Positions 18,664 through 28,451 are shown, numbered from the stretch's first letter. The stretch: DNA of 64,000 nt from JABDIP01 sp965212545 (GCA_965212545.1 CBDBVB010000038.1:1-64000), one strand, 5' to 3'. Numbers and translations are program-made. The notes: a model not told the origin generated them from the sequence alone.

Positions 18664-19926
18664 ATGAAGCGGAAATTCGCGGCGCTGACCGGCGCCGTTT
18701 TCATGGCGGGTGCGGCGCTGACGGCGTCAGCTCCGTCGCAGGCGGTTGAGATCGAATACTGGCAGTATTTCTTCCAGGCCCGGGTCGACGCGATCGACGC
18801 GCTGATCGAGCAGTTCGAGGCGGAAAACCCAGACATCACGGTGGTGCATACGCACTTCCCCTATGCCGATTATCGCACCAAGGTGGCGGCGGCGGTGCCG
18901 GCCGGCGAAGGGCCGGACGTGGTGCAGCTGTTCTATGGCTGGCTGAACGACTACATCGAAGCCGAGCTGTTGCAGCCGTTACCGACCGACATGTTCAATC
19001 CGGTCGAGATCGAGGAAGAGTTCTTCCCGATGGTCCAGGCGATGAACATCAATGGCCAGTATTACGCCATGCCGACCGCGGTGCGCTCGCTGGCGCTGTT
19101 CTGGAACAAGCGCATGTTCGAGGAGGCCGGTCTGGACGGACCGCCCGAGACCCTGGATCAGCTGGTCGAGTACGCCGAAGCGCTGACCCAGCGCGACGGC
19201 GGCGGCAACCTGACGGCCGTGGGCATCACCATGGGCATGACAGCGCAGGATCACCATTGGTGGCGTGAGGTCCTGGTCCGGCAGATGGGCGGCGCGCCCT
19301 ATTCCGCCGACAGTCAGACTGTCACCTATGACGACGAGGCCGGCGAGAAGGCGCTCGACTTCTATGTCGGGCTGATCGAGGAGCACGGCGTCAGCCAGAT
19401 CGGCTTCATGGATGAGCCGCAGGCGGCCTTCAAGGCAGGGCGCGCCGGAATGCATATCGATGGATCATTCCGCCTGGGCGCCCTGCGCAACCAACGCGGC
19501 CTGGATTGGGGCGTGACCGAACTGCCGGCCAATGCCGCGGGCGAGCGGTTCAACTTCTCCTCATACTGGGTCAACGGCATCACCTCGAAGGCCCAGGGCG
19601 AGCGGGCCGAGGCGGCGGCGAAATTCCTCGCCTTCATCAGCTCCGAGGATGCGATGCAGCTCTGGCTGGAGACGGTCGGCGAGTTGCCGGCCCGGCAGGC
19701 TGCGGCGCTGACCGACGAGAACACCGCCCATCCGGAATACGGGCCGTTCATCCGCGGGCTGGCATACGCCAATGCGACCAAGTTCGTGAACGAGTCGGCG
19801 CAGCGCCAGATGTTGGTCGACATGGTCGACCGAGTACTGCTGGAAGGCGCAAGCATCGAGGATTCGGTCCGCACCGCGGCGGAGGCCGAGCAGGCGTTGC
19901 TGGACGAATTCTACGGCGCCATGTGA
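18664..19926 (+). CDS. Extracellular solute-binding protein of second CUT1 importer
   Basis: Periplasmic sugar-binding protein of SBP family 1, 420 residues. MKRKFAALTGAVFMAGAALT leads a signal peptide cut after about residue 30 (APSQAVE). The mature protein begins with IEYWQYFF, typical of UgpB/MalE-like proteins. ATG 18664 is preceded by GGGAGG at 18653-18658, so a longer in-frame start at 18580 is rejected. First gene of the rightward operon controlled from the ROK intergenic region. Confidence 0.92.
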   Translation: MKRKFAALTGAVFMAGAALTASAPSQAVEIEYWQYFFQARVDAIDALIEQFEAENPDITVVHTHFPYADYRTKVAAAVPAGEGPDVVQLFYGWLNDYIEAELLQPLPTDMFNPVEIEEEFFPMVQAMNINGQYYAMPTAVRSLALFWNKRMFEEAGLDGPPETLDQLVEYAEALTQRDGGGNLTAVGITMGMTAQDHHWWREVLVRQMGGAPYSADSQTVTYDDEAGEKALDFYVGLIEEHGVSQIGFMDEPQAAFKAGRAGMHIDGSFRLGALRNQRGLDWGVTELPANAAGERFNFSSYWVNGITSKAQGERAEAAAKFLAFISSEDAMQLWLETVGELPARQAAALTDENTAHPEYGPFIRGLAYANATKFVNESAQRQMLVDMVDRVLLEGASIEDSVRTAAEAEQALLDEFYGAM

Positions 19927-20010
19927 TCCCGCAACCGGTATGCCGGGGCTTGGTCTCGCGACCGCGGCCCCGGCGTGCCGGACTGTGATTCCTGAAAGTC
20001 TGAAGCGGGC

Positions 20011-20907
20011 ATGCGAGCCTTCTACGACACGTTGCCGATCGGCAAGAAGCGGGCGATGTGGGCCTGGGGATTCCTGGCCGTGCCGGTCGTTTTCTACGTC
20101 GTCATTCGCTTCTATCCGACGTTCGAATCCTTCCTGATCTCGCTGACCGACTGGAACCTGGTCGGTAAGCGTGATTTCATCGGCATCGACAACTACGTGC
20201 GGCTGGTTCACGACGAAGCGTTCGGCGAGGTCTTCGTCAACACCTTCCAGTACCTCGCCATCGGCACCCCGGTCAGCCTGGTGGTCTCTTTCGTGGTCGC
20301 CTATTTCCTCGACCAGGTGCGGTTCATGCACGGCACCATCCGGGCGCTCTATTTCATTCCGTTCCTGACCACCGCCGTCGCCATGGCCTGGGTATGGCGC
20401 TGGTTCTACCAGCCAGTGCCGATCGGCACCTTCAACCAGATCCTGTCGGCTTTGGGACTGCCGCAGCAGCCGTTCCTGCGCGACACCACCCAGGCATTGC
20501 CGGCGATCCTGGCACCGGCCATCTGGGCCGGGCTCGGCTTCCAGATCGTGATCTTCCTGGCCGGACTGCGGGCGATCCCCGGCACCTACTACGAGGCCGC
20601 GAAGATCGACGGCGCCGGGCCGTGGCGCATCCTGTTCGAGATCACCCTGCCTCTGCTGCGCCCGACCATGATCTTCCTGGTGGTGATCAGCTCGATCGGC
20701 TTCCTGCGCATCTTCGACCAGGTCTACAACATGACGCCGCAGGGCGATGGCGGGCCGCTCAACTCGACCAAGCCGATGGTGCTGTACATCTATGAAAGCG
20801 CCTTCGACTCCTTCGACATGGGCTATGCGGCGGCGCAGACCGTGGTGCTGTTCCTGGTGCTGCTGCTGATCACGCTGGCTCAGATGTACCTGCTGAGGAA
20901 GCGATGA
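20011..20907 (+). CDS. CUT1 ABC transporter permease (MalF/UgpA type)
   Basis: Inner-membrane permease, 298 residues, six membrane segments. The EAA loop is YYEAAKIDGAGPWRILFEIT. It lies 84 bases after the binding protein, and its TGA overlaps the next permease start (ATGA at 20904). Partner of the 20904-21773 product. Confidence 0.93.
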   Translation: MRAFYDTLPIGKKRAMWAWGFLAVPVVFYVVIRFYPTFESFLISLTDWNLVGKRDFIGIDNYVRLVHDEAFGEVFVNTFQYLAIGTPVSLVVSFVVAYFLDQVRFMHGTIRALYFIPFLTTAVAMAWVWRWFYQPVPIGTFNQILSALGLPQQPFLRDTTQALPAILAPAIWAGLGFQIVIFLAGLRAIPGTYYEAAKIDGAGPWRILFEITLPLLRPTMIFLVVISSIGFLRIFDQVYNMTPQGDGGPLNSTKPMVLYIYESAFDSFDMGYAAAQTVVLFLVLLLITLAQMYLLRKR

Positions 20908-21773
20908 CCGCAGAGACCCTCAGCCGTGCGGAACCGACCGTCGCCGTGAAGTTCCGCAAGCCGATCAATCCGGGCCGGATCGTCATGTGGACGCTGCTGG
21001 CCATGGGCGGCATCACCATGATCATGCCGTTCGTCTTCATGATCTCGACCTCGCTCAAATACCCCCACGAAATCTACGACCTGCGCCTGATCCCCAACGA
21101 GCCGACACTTGAGAACTACATCTACGTGCTGGCCGACGGCCGGTTCTTCCGCTGGTTCATCAACTCGTTCCTGATCGCCACGGCGACCACCATCTCGGTG
21201 CTGTTCTTCGACAGCCTGGTCGGCTACACGCTGTGCAAGTTCAAGTTCCGCGGTCGCACCATCGTCTTCGTGGCGATCCTGTCGACGCTGATGATCCCGA
21301 CCGAGATGCTGGTCATTCCGTGGTATCTGATGTCGCAGAGCTTCGGCTGGCTGGACAGCTATTGGGGCATCATGTTCCCCGGCATCATGACCGGCTTCGG
21401 CACCTTCCTGATGAAGCAGTTCTTCGAAAGCGTGCCCGACGACTTCCTGGACGCGGCGCGCATCGACGGGCTGAACGAGTTCCAGATCTGGTGGGAGGTG
21501 GCGATGCCGCTGGTCACGCCGGCCCTGTCGGCGCTGGCGATCTTCGTCTTCCTGGGCAACTGGACCGCCTTCCTGTGGCCGCTGATCGTCACCAACAGCA
21601 CCGACCTCTACACCATCCCGGTCGGGCTCGCCTCGTTCTCGGTGGAAACCAATGTGCAATGGGAGCTGATCATGACCGGCTCCAGCCTCGCCACCATCCC
21701 GACCCTGATCGTCTTCCTGCTGTTCCAGCGCTACATCATCCGCGGTGTCATGCTGACCGGGCTGAAGGGGTGA
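20904..21773 (+). CDS. CUT1 ABC transporter permease (MalG/UgpE type)
   Basis: Inner-membrane permease of 289 residues with six membrane segments and the EAA loop FLDAARIDGLNEFQIWWEVA. Translationally coupled to the upstream permease. The lyase gene follows 12 bases later, indicating one transcript. Confidence 0.93.
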   Translation: MTAETLSRAEPTVAVKFRKPINPGRIVMWTLLAMGGITMIMPFVFMISTSLKYPHEIYDLRLIPNEPTLENYIYVLADGRFFRWFINSFLIATATTISVLFFDSLVGYTLCKFKFRGRTIVFVAILSTLMIPTEMLVIPWYLMSQSFGWLDSYWGIMFPGIMTGFGTFLMKQFFESVPDDFLDAARIDGLNEFQIWWEVAMPLVTPALSALAIFVFLGNWTAFLWPLIVTNSTDLYTIPVGLASFSVETNVQWELIMTGSSLATIPTLIVFLLFQRYIIRGVMLTGLKG

Positions 21774-21785
21774 TATGGACATTCG

Positions 21786-23315
21786 ATGACTGACGACACA
21801 GACACCTTCCCGGCCCCTGTCTACAAGGACACCGTGCTTGGGCCCCTGTTCGAGATCGCCAAGCGTTACAGCGCCGTGCCGCTGACCCGGATCAACCAGG
21901 CGCATGCGGTGATGCTGGCCGAACGGGGCATCCTGACCGGCGACGAGGCATCGGCCATCCTCGGCGCATTGCGCGGAATAGAGGCCGGGTTCGACGCCGA
22001 TGCGCTCAGCTATGACGGCAGCGTGGAAGATCTGTTCTTCCATATCGAGGGTCAGCTGGCCGAGCGGCTGGGGGTCGATCTGGCCGGCAAGCTGCATACC
22101 GGGCGCAGCCGCAACGACATCGACCACACGGCCTTCAAGATGCTGCTGAGGCAGCGGCTGGCCGGCCTGCTGCACGGGCTGACCAATCTGGTCGATACGC
22201 TGATCACGGTGGCCGGTGACAACCGCGACACCATCGTCGTCGCCTACACCCATGGCCAGCCGGCCCAGCCGACCACCTTCGGCCATTACCTGGGCGCGCT
22301 GATCGAGGTGCTGCTGCGCGATCTGGACCGCCTGGCGCTTGCCGGGCGCGATCTGGACCGTTGCAGCATGGGGGCGGCGGCGATCACCACCACCGGCTTC
22401 GATATCGACCGCACCCGCATGGCCGAGCTGCTGGGCTTCGTCGATGTGCAGGAGAATTCCTACGGCTGTATCGCCGCCTGCGACTATGTCACCGGGCTCT
22501 ATTCGGCGATGAAGGTGCTGTTCATCAATCTCGGCCGTTTTGTGCAGGATCTGAACCAATGGACCGGTTTCGAGACCGGCCATCTGCGGGTACCCGACGC
22601 TTATGTGCAGATCAGCTCGATCATGCCGCAGAAGCGCAACCCGGTGCCGGTCGAGCATCTGCGCCTGCTGCTCTCGACCGCCGCCGGACATTGCGACACC
22701 ATCGTCAACACCATGCACAACACGCCGTTCACCGACATGAACGACAGCGAGGCCGAGGTCCAGGCCGGCGGCTATGCGGCGTTCGACGCCGGCGGCCGGG
22801 CGCTGGCGCTGCTCGACGGGCTGATCTCGGCGGTCCAGGTCGACTCCGCCAGGATCGCGCGCCACATCGACCGGAGCTGCATCACCATCACCGAACTGGC
22901 CGACAGCCTGGTGCGGGTCGAGGGCATCTCGTTCCGCCAGGCGCATGAGGTGGCGGCGACGCTGGCCCGGCATGTGGTCGATCGCGGCGAGAGCCTGAGC
23001 ACGGTGTCTTTCGAAGCGGTCACCCGGGCCTTCGCCGAGGTGATCGGCCGTCCGGCCAAGCTCACCGAGGCCGAGTTCCGCCGCTTCGTCTCCCCGGAAC
23101 ACTTCATCGCCGTGCGCGAACGCTTCGGCGGCCCCGGACCCAAAGCGCTGGCCGCCAGCCTGAAAGGCTACTCGAAGCAACTCGCCGCCCACGCCACCGC
23201 ACTCGCCGTCCTGGAACACCGGACCGCATCGGCCGACGCCGCGCTGACGGCGCTGGTTGACGAATATCTGGGCTCGGCGGAGCCGACCTCGGCAGTCTCC
23301 GAGAGAAACAGGTAG
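21786..23315 (+). CDS. Argininosuccinate-lyase-family enzyme (fumarase superfamily), probably a catabolic paralogue
   Basis: Fumarase/aspartase-superfamily lyase, 509 residues, longer than housekeeping ArgH (about 460). KLHTGRSRND and the signature SSIMPQKRNPVPVEH, carrying the catalytic Ser loop, are intact. The segment THGQPAQPTTFGHYLGA differs from the HTHLQRAQPVL-like block of ordinary ArgH. The enzyme family eliminates fumarate from N-succinyl-type substrates; relatives such as EDDS/toxin-A lyases act on aminopolycarboxylates. Its place between importer permeases and ATPase, away from argD/argF, points to degradation of the imported compound rather than arginine synthesis. I cannot exclude that it also serves as the cell's ArgH. 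Confidence 0.8.
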   Translation: MTDDTDTFPAPVYKDTVLGPLFEIAKRYSAVPLTRINQAHAVMLAERGILTGDEASAILGALRGIEAGFDADALSYDGSVEDLFFHIEGQLAERLGVDLAGKLHTGRSRNDIDHTAFKMLLRQRLAGLLHGLTNLVDTLITVAGDNRDTIVVAYTHGQPAQPTTFGHYLGALIEVLLRDLDRLALAGRDLDRCSMGAAAITTTGFDIDRTRMAELLGFVDVQENSYGCIAACDYVTGLYSAMKVLFINLGRFVQDLNQWTGFETGHLRVPDAYVQISSIMPQKRNPVPVEHLRLLLSTAAGHCDTIVNTMHNTPFTDMNDSEAEVQAGGYAAFDAGGRALALLDGLISAVQVDSARIARHIDRSCITITELADSLVRVEGISFRQAHEVAATLARHVVDRGESLSTVSFEAVTRAFAEVIGRPAKLTEAEFRRFVSPEHFIAVRERFGGPGPKALAASLKGYSKQLAAHATALAVLEHRTASADAALTALVDEYLGSAEPTSAVSERNR

Positions 23316-23337
23316 CCAAGGTATGACATTGCCTAGA

Positions 23338-23478
23338 CCCCTCACCCTCCCATCGCTTTTGCGACGGGTCCCTCCCTCTCCCGCAAGGGGAGAGGGGTAT
23401 CAGGTAGCGCCGAGAAAATCGCCTCTCCCCTCGCGGGAGAGGGAGGGGCCCGCGGCGAAGCCGTGGGAGGGTGAGGGG
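23338..23478. repeat. REP/BIME-like palindromic repeat, copy 2
   Basis: A 141-bp near-palindrome between the lyase and ATPase genes. It opens CCCTCACCCTCCCATCGC and closes GTGGGAGGGTGAGGGG, with the inner CCTCCCTCTCCCGC / GCGGGAGAGGGAGG arms. It is the same element as 5210-5355 with a different central spacer. It interrupts an otherwise tight operon, leaving the ATPase 207 bases from the lyase; the hairpin may reduce or stabilise the distal transcript. Confidence 0.85.
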
Positions 23479-23522
23479 GCTGCTGCGCGTCCTTCAGATC
23501 TCCGGACCGGGAATTTCTGACG

Positions 23523-24617
23523 ATGGCCAGCGTCTCGATCCGCAATGTCGTAAAGCGCTTCGGCAAGGTGCAGGTGATCCACGGCCTCAGTCTGGACATC
23601 GCCCATGACGAATTCGTCGTGCTGGTCGGCCCGTCGGGGTGCGGCAAGTCGACCATGCTGCGCATGATCGCCGGGCTGGAGGAGATCACCGAGGGCGAAA
23701 TCTATATCGGCGACAGGCTGATCAACAATGTCGAGCCGAAGAACCGGAACATCGCAATGGTGTTCCAGAACTACGCGCTCTATCCGCATATGACCGTGTG
23801 GCGGAACATCGCCTTCGGCCTGCGCGCCGCCCGCCTGCCCAAGCCGGAAATCGACCGCAAGGTCAAGGAGGCGGCGACGATCCTGGGTCTGGAAGACCTG
23901 CTGGAGCGCAAGCCGGCGGAACTCTCAGGAGGCCAGCGTCAGCGCGTCTCCATGGGCCGGGCCATTGTCCGCGACCCGCAGGTCTTCCTGTTCGACGAGC
24001 CGCTGTCGAACCTGGACGCCAAGTTGCGCAACCAGATGCGCACCGAGATCAAGAAGCTGCACCAGCAGGTGCAGACGACCATCGTCTACGTCACCCACGA
24101 CCAGATCGAGGCGATGACCCTGGCCGACCGCATCGTCATCATGCGCGACGGCCATATCCAGCAGATTGGCACGCCGCTGGACGTCTACCAGAACCCGGTG
24201 AACCTCTTCGTCGCCGGCTTCATCGGCAGCCCCGCCATGAACCTGGTGCCCGGCCGCATCGCCACGGGCGAAGGCGGGCTGGTCTGCGACATCGGCGGGG
24301 ATGTGAAGGTGCCGATGCCCGAGAACCGTGTGGACGGACTCAGCAACGGCCGCCCGGTGGTGATGGGCATCCGCCCGGACGATCTGGTGCTGGTCGACGC
24401 GGATGGCGGATCCCATGGCTGGCAGACCGAGAGCCGCATTTCGGTGGTCGAGCCGATGGGCCCGGAATCGATCCTTTTCCTGGACCTCGGCGGCCACGAA
24501 ATGGTCGGCAAGGCTGAGGGCCGCACGGTGCCGGAGGCCGGCTCCACGGCCAACATGGCCCTCAACCTCGACCATCTGCACCTGTTCGACCCGGAAACGG
24601 AACAGGCGATCTTCTGA
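23523..24617 (+). CDS. CUT1 ABC transporter ATPase (UgpC/MsmK type)
   Basis: ATP-binding subunit, 364 residues, with all catalytic motifs canonical: Walker A GPSGCGKST, Q-loop VFQNYALYP, signature LSGGQRQR, Walker B VFLFDEPLSNLD, H-loop VTHDQIEA. The C-terminal TOBE domain begins near residue 240. As the only ATPase of this operon it should form a homodimer under the two permeases at 20011-21773. Confidence 0.93.
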   Translation: MASVSIRNVVKRFGKVQVIHGLSLDIAHDEFVVLVGPSGCGKSTMLRMIAGLEEITEGEIYIGDRLINNVEPKNRNIAMVFQNYALYPHMTVWRNIAFGLRAARLPKPEIDRKVKEAATILGLEDLLERKPAELSGGQRQRVSMGRAIVRDPQVFLFDEPLSNLDAKLRNQMRTEIKKLHQQVQTTIVYVTHDQIEAMTLADRIVIMRDGHIQQIGTPLDVYQNPVNLFVAGFIGSPAMNLVPGRIATGEGGLVCDIGGDVKVPMPENRVDGLSNGRPVVMGIRPDDLVLVDADGGSHGWQTESRISVVEPMGPESILFLDLGGHEMVGKAEGRTVPEAGSTANMALNLDHLHLFDPETEQAIF

Positions 24618-24712
24618 GCCTGGCGCGAAGGGCCGCCCTGTCGGACTTTCGGATCGGCCGCGACCTCAGATAGAATCCGCGCCCCTATTATGACCCCAGG
24701 GCAATCGCATAT

Positions 24713-25759
24713 ATGACGGATCTCGAATCGGGCCGCGCCGCTATCCGTGCCGGCGACACGGTACGGGCGCTTGATCTGCTGCTGCCGCTGGCCCGGGCCG
24801 GCGATGCGTCTGCTCAGCGATGGGCCGGGCTGGCCTATCTGGACAGCATGTCGGCTAACCCGTGCCGCAGCGTGTCGGAGGGACTGCATTGGCTGCGGGC
24901 GGCGGCGGAACAGGACGACGCCCGGGCAGCCTACGAATTGGGCAGTACTTACAAACACGGCGATGTCGACCTACGCGCAGACCGGTCGAAGGCGCCCGCT
25001 TTGTTCCAGAAGGCACTGTTGCTGTCCGAATCGGCCGCCGATGCCGGGTCGGCGGACCATCAATTTGTCCTGGGTTGCATGTATTGGCGCGGCGATGGGG
25101 TGCGCAAGAACGCCAAGCGCGGATTGCGCTGGTTGCGGCTGGCGGCCGAGCAGGGCGATGTTGAGCATCAGTCGATGTTGGGCAATGCGCTTTGGTGGGC
25201 GCCGGACTCGGTCAAAGACATGGACGAGGCGGTCTATTGGGCCACAAAGGTGGCCGAGCAGGGCCATGTCGGCGCGCAGTACCATCTGGCGGCGAACTAT
25301 GCGGTCGGCGAGGAGATCCAGCAGGATCTTCGTAAGGCGGCCAAATGGTACCGCCGCGCCGCCAAAGGCGGCAACGCCGAGGCCGCCTACAATCTCGGCT
25401 GGATGTATATCCTGGGCGAGGGCCTGCGCGTGAACGCCGCTGCCGGATTGCGGCATCTCGAGAAAGCGGCGGCGAAGGGCTATTCCGAGGCCGCGGATCT
25501 CCTTGGCGAAATTCACTCCCGAGGCGGGTATGGCCAACCATGCGACCCGGTGACCGGCGCCCGTTGGCTGGTCCAGGCGGTCAGGACCGGCGATCGGGTC
25601 CCGCTGCGCACGCTTGCCGCGGCGCTTATCGACGGGCGTATCACAGCCCAGCCATTGGCCACCGCTCTGCTCATGATCTGCGCGGAGGGAAACGTCGTGC
25701 AGGCGGACGAGATGCTGAAGGCGTTGCGACGAACTCGACAACAGGGCGAGGGTGGCTGA
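24713..25759 (+). CDS. Sel1-like repeat protein
   Basis: Protein of 348 residues built of Sel1-type TPR-like helical repeats; about seven can be picked out, for example GLRWLRLAAEQGDVEHQSML and AAKWYRRAAKGGNAEAAYNL. No signal peptide or membrane segment, so probably a cytosolic scaffold for protein contacts. It lies 95 bases after the ATPase gene on the same strand; no functional link is apparent. Confidence 0.88.
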   Translation: MTDLESGRAAIRAGDTVRALDLLLPLARAGDASAQRWAGLAYLDSMSANPCRSVSEGLHWLRAAAEQDDARAAYELGSTYKHGDVDLRADRSKAPALFQKALLLSESAADAGSADHQFVLGCMYWRGDGVRKNAKRGLRWLRLAAEQGDVEHQSMLGNALWWAPDSVKDMDEAVYWATKVAEQGHVGAQYHLAANYAVGEEIQQDLRKAAKWYRRAAKGGNAEAAYNLGWMYILGEGLRVNAAAGLRHLEKAAAKGYSEAADLLGEIHSRGGYGQPCDPVTGARWLVQAVRTGDRVPLRTLAAALIDGRITAQPLATALLMICAEGNVVQADEMLKALRRTRQQGEGG

Positions 25760-26039
25760 TCGCCTGGCACCAGGACGAGATTGCGGGCGGTCGTTTCGGA
25801 GGAACGGCTTTTGGATCGAGAAGATTGGCCGGCAAAGTAGACGCGAAGCCGGCCCACCGGTCCATTCATGCAAAGGATTTGTGAATAGGACGCCCGCGAG
25901 TCGCGGACCGACGTCTGCAACGAGAGCGGGTGGTGCAAAGTCGGCGTGCTTGCCATAATGCCGGTCGATAACGGGGCCGCCGGGGCCTCGATCTGCGACC
26001 CGCCCCCGGGGGAGCAGGGCTGATCCAGGGAGAGCCAAT

Positions 26040-27764
26040 ATGAGGGGATTGGGATTTTCGACGGCCGTGGTGGCGCTTGCGGGGACCGTGGCGCTGACCT
26101 CGGCGGCGGCCGCGCAGGACGCGGCATCCGAGGCAGTCGCCAAGGCGGACGCGATCTACCGCAACGGCTTCGTCTACACAGCGGACGCGTTCCGCTCCAC
26201 GGCGCAGGCCATCGCGGTGCGCGACGGCACGTTCTTCAGGATCGGGACCAACGAGGATATGGACGCGGTCATCGGGCCCGAGACGCAGGTCATCGATCTC
26301 CAGGGCGGGATGGTGATGCCTGGCATCGTCGATTCGCATATTCACCCGGTGCGCGGCGGGCTCGGTCAGCTCTTCTTCTGCAACTTCCCGGTGGAAAGCA
26401 CCGTCGAGCAGATCCTGGACACGGTGAAGGATTGCGTCGCGAATGCCGACCAGGGCGCGTGGGTCGAGGGCAAGACCTGGGACTCCTCGCTTTCGTCCGA
26501 CCTCACCGCGGCGATGCTCGACGAGATCGCACCGGACAACCCGGTCTATCTGCATGACGATACCAATCATCTTGGCTGGGTGAACTCGGCGGCGCTGACG
26601 GCGGCGGAGATCACCAAGGACACGCTTGATCCCGCCGGCGGCGAGATCGGCCGAGACGATGGAGGCGAACCGACCGGCGTGCTGTTCGATTCGGCGGCGG
26701 CCCTGATCGTGAAGGCCATGCCGGCGCCGTTGGAGGAAAACGTGCGCGCGGCGGCGGAGTGGATCTTCCAGAAGCTGAACACATATGGCGTCACCGGGGC
26801 CCGTCTTGCGCAGCTCGACGAGACCCGCCTGGCCGCCTATCGCGCCATGGAGGAGGACGGTGTCCTGACCGTCCGGCTGCAGGGCAGCTGGGACTTCAAC
26901 ACACGCTACGCCACCGTCCCGATCGAAGAGATGGCGGAGCGTTTCGCCACCCGCGAGGCGCGCGGACCTGTGTCCCACCTGATCAACCCCGACGGCGTCA
27001 AGATCTATGCCGACGGAGTCTGGATCGGTTACGGCTCGCCGATGATCGACATGTACGAAACCGGGCAGACCTTCGGTCGCCAGTCGATCGACCAGCCAAG
27101 CATGAAGACCTGGGTGACCCGTTTCGACGCAGAAGGTCTGTCGGTGATGATCCATGCCGTCGGCGATCAGGCGGTGCGCAATGCGCTCAACGCCGTCGAG
27201 GCGGCGCGCCGCACGAATGGCCCCGACGGCCCGCGGCATCACATCGCGCACAACTCGTTCGTGCATGCCGAGGATCTCGACCGGGCACGGGACCTGAATA
27301 TCATCGCCGAGGTCTCGCCTGCGAACACCTGGTATCCGAGCAGCTATTTGCCGAGCTTCGCCGAGCTCCTGGGTCGCGACCGGGTCAGCCAGATGGTGCC
27401 GGTCGGCAAGCTCGTCGGCAATGGGGCAATCGTGGCCTACGGGTCCGACTGGGACAACGTTCCCGAGCCGGACCCCTGGCTCGCCCTGCAGACGCTGGTC
27501 ACACGCACCAATCCCGATCAGCCGGAGCTGGGCGTCATCGGCCCCGAAATGCGGGTCGACCTGCCGACGGCGATCGAGATCCTCACCATCAACGGCGCCC
27601 ACGCACTCGGGCTCGAGGCGGTGACCGGGTCCATCGAACCCGGCAAGGAGGCCGATTTCATCGTTCTCAATCAGAATCTGTTCGACGTGCCGATCGAAAA
27701 GGTCGTCGAAACCGAGGTTCTGCGCACGGTGCTCCGCGGCCGCACGGTCCATATGCCGGAGTGA
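26040..27764 (+). CDS. Secreted amidohydrolase, YtcJ/NfdA-like
   Basis: Amidohydrolase-superfamily enzyme of the YtcJ type, 574 residues. An N-terminal signal peptide of about 25 residues ends in SAAAAQDA, so it is probably periplasmic. Metal-site motifs are VDSHIHP, HAVGDQAV, HHIAHNSFVHAED and GSDWDNVPEPD. Members of this group hydrolyse N-formyl, N-acyl or cyclic substrates, and the true substrate is rarely known. RBS GGGAGAG lies 7 bases before the ATG. The 280 bases upstream hold no gene; just downstream, 27766-27788 resembles one arm of the 60417-60469 repeat. Confidence 0.88.
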   Translation: MRGLGFSTAVVALAGTVALTSAAAAQDAASEAVAKADAIYRNGFVYTADAFRSTAQAIAVRDGTFFRIGTNEDMDAVIGPETQVIDLQGGMVMPGIVDSHIHPVRGGLGQLFFCNFPVESTVEQILDTVKDCVANADQGAWVEGKTWDSSLSSDLTAAMLDEIAPDNPVYLHDDTNHLGWVNSAALTAAEITKDTLDPAGGEIGRDDGGEPTGVLFDSAAALIVKAMPAPLEENVRAAAEWIFQKLNTYGVTGARLAQLDETRLAAYRAMEEDGVLTVRLQGSWDFNTRYATVPIEEMAERFATREARGPVSHLINPDGVKIYADGVWIGYGSPMIDMYETGQTFGRQSIDQPSMKTWVTRFDAEGLSVMIHAVGDQAVRNALNAVEAARRTNGPDGPRHHIAHNSFVHAEDLDRARDLNIIAEVSPANTWYPSSYLPSFAELLGRDRVSQMVPVGKLVGNGAIVAYGSDWDNVPEPDPWLALQTLVTRTNPDQPELGVIGPEMRVDLPTAIEILTINGAHALGLEAVTGSIEPGKEADFIVLNQNLFDVPIEKVVETEVLRTVLRGRTVHMPE

Positions 27765-27893
27765 TACCAAGGAACGCTGAAAATGGCCTTCCTACCGCGG
27801 CAATGGCCGGCCAACCTGCATCGGGAAAGGAAAGGTTAATCTTTCGGCGGGCAGAGTCCCTTCCAGTCAAGTCTGATTGGGCATGGGGCATAC

Positions 27894-28433
27894 ATGCGGA
27901 AAGTCGAGGAGCACGAGGCGGCCGCCCTCGGGGCGCGGATCGCCGGTATCTACCTCAACGGGCTGGAGCGCGCGGTCGGCGTGCCGGCCGGATTCTGGGA
28001 CGATCCCTTTGCACTCGGCTTTCTGGTCGGATGCGCACTGAAGGCGGTCACGGCGGCGAATATCGAGCTGGAAGGCTCCGCCAGGTCGCGGGTCGCCGGC
28101 ACCGCGCTGGGCAATCTGTCCGGTCACGATGCCCGCACCATGGCCGGCCGTCTGCGCAGCCTGGCCCGCGGTAGGAATCCCCATTTCCGCAACGGCTGGG
28201 ACAATGCGGAACGGCTGCTGGCTTATACCTGGGGGTTCTATCCGGATGATCGCGCCGATCCCGATATCGCCGAGGCGCGCCGCAGGGTCGAGCATCTCAG
28301 GGCCGCCGGCCTATTCTGCGGCGAGACGATCTCGGAACACAAAGCGATTGCCGTCGCTCTGCAACTGCTGCTGTTCAACGACGTGATCGTCGAGCGCTTC
28401 GGTATTGAAAGCGTTGGTCGGACGCTTCAATAG
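27894..28433 (+). CDS. Conserved-looking hypothetical protein
   Basis: Protein of 179 residues, mostly alpha-helical in appearance, with no signal peptide, membrane segment or motif I recognise. Codon use matches the neighbours. It stands between the secreted amidohydrolase and the convergent L,D-transpeptidase (19-base gap). I do not recognise a family; features worth noting are the Trp/Tyr-rich centre (NGWDNAERLLAYTWGFY) and the Ala/Leu-rich ends. Confidence 0.7.
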   Translation: MRKVEEHEAAALGARIAGIYLNGLERAVGVPAGFWDDPFALGFLVGCALKAVTAANIELEGSARSRVAGTALGNLSGHDARTMAGRLRSLARGRNPHFRNGWDNAERLLAYTWGFYPDDRADPDIAEARRRVEHLRAAGLFCGETISEHKAIAVALQLLLFNDVIVERFGIESVGRTLQ

Positions 28434-28451
28434 GCCGACAACCCGGCCGAT

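Noticed and set aside
20880..23345. Open frame of 821 codons on the minus strand over permease and lyase genes
   Set aside because: Antisense shadow of conserved genes; composition is Asp/Arg/Gln-rich without any motif.
25866..27770. Open frame of 634 codons antisense to the secreted amidohydrolase
   Set aside because: The sense strand encodes a signal peptide and all metal-site motifs; the antisense frame has none.
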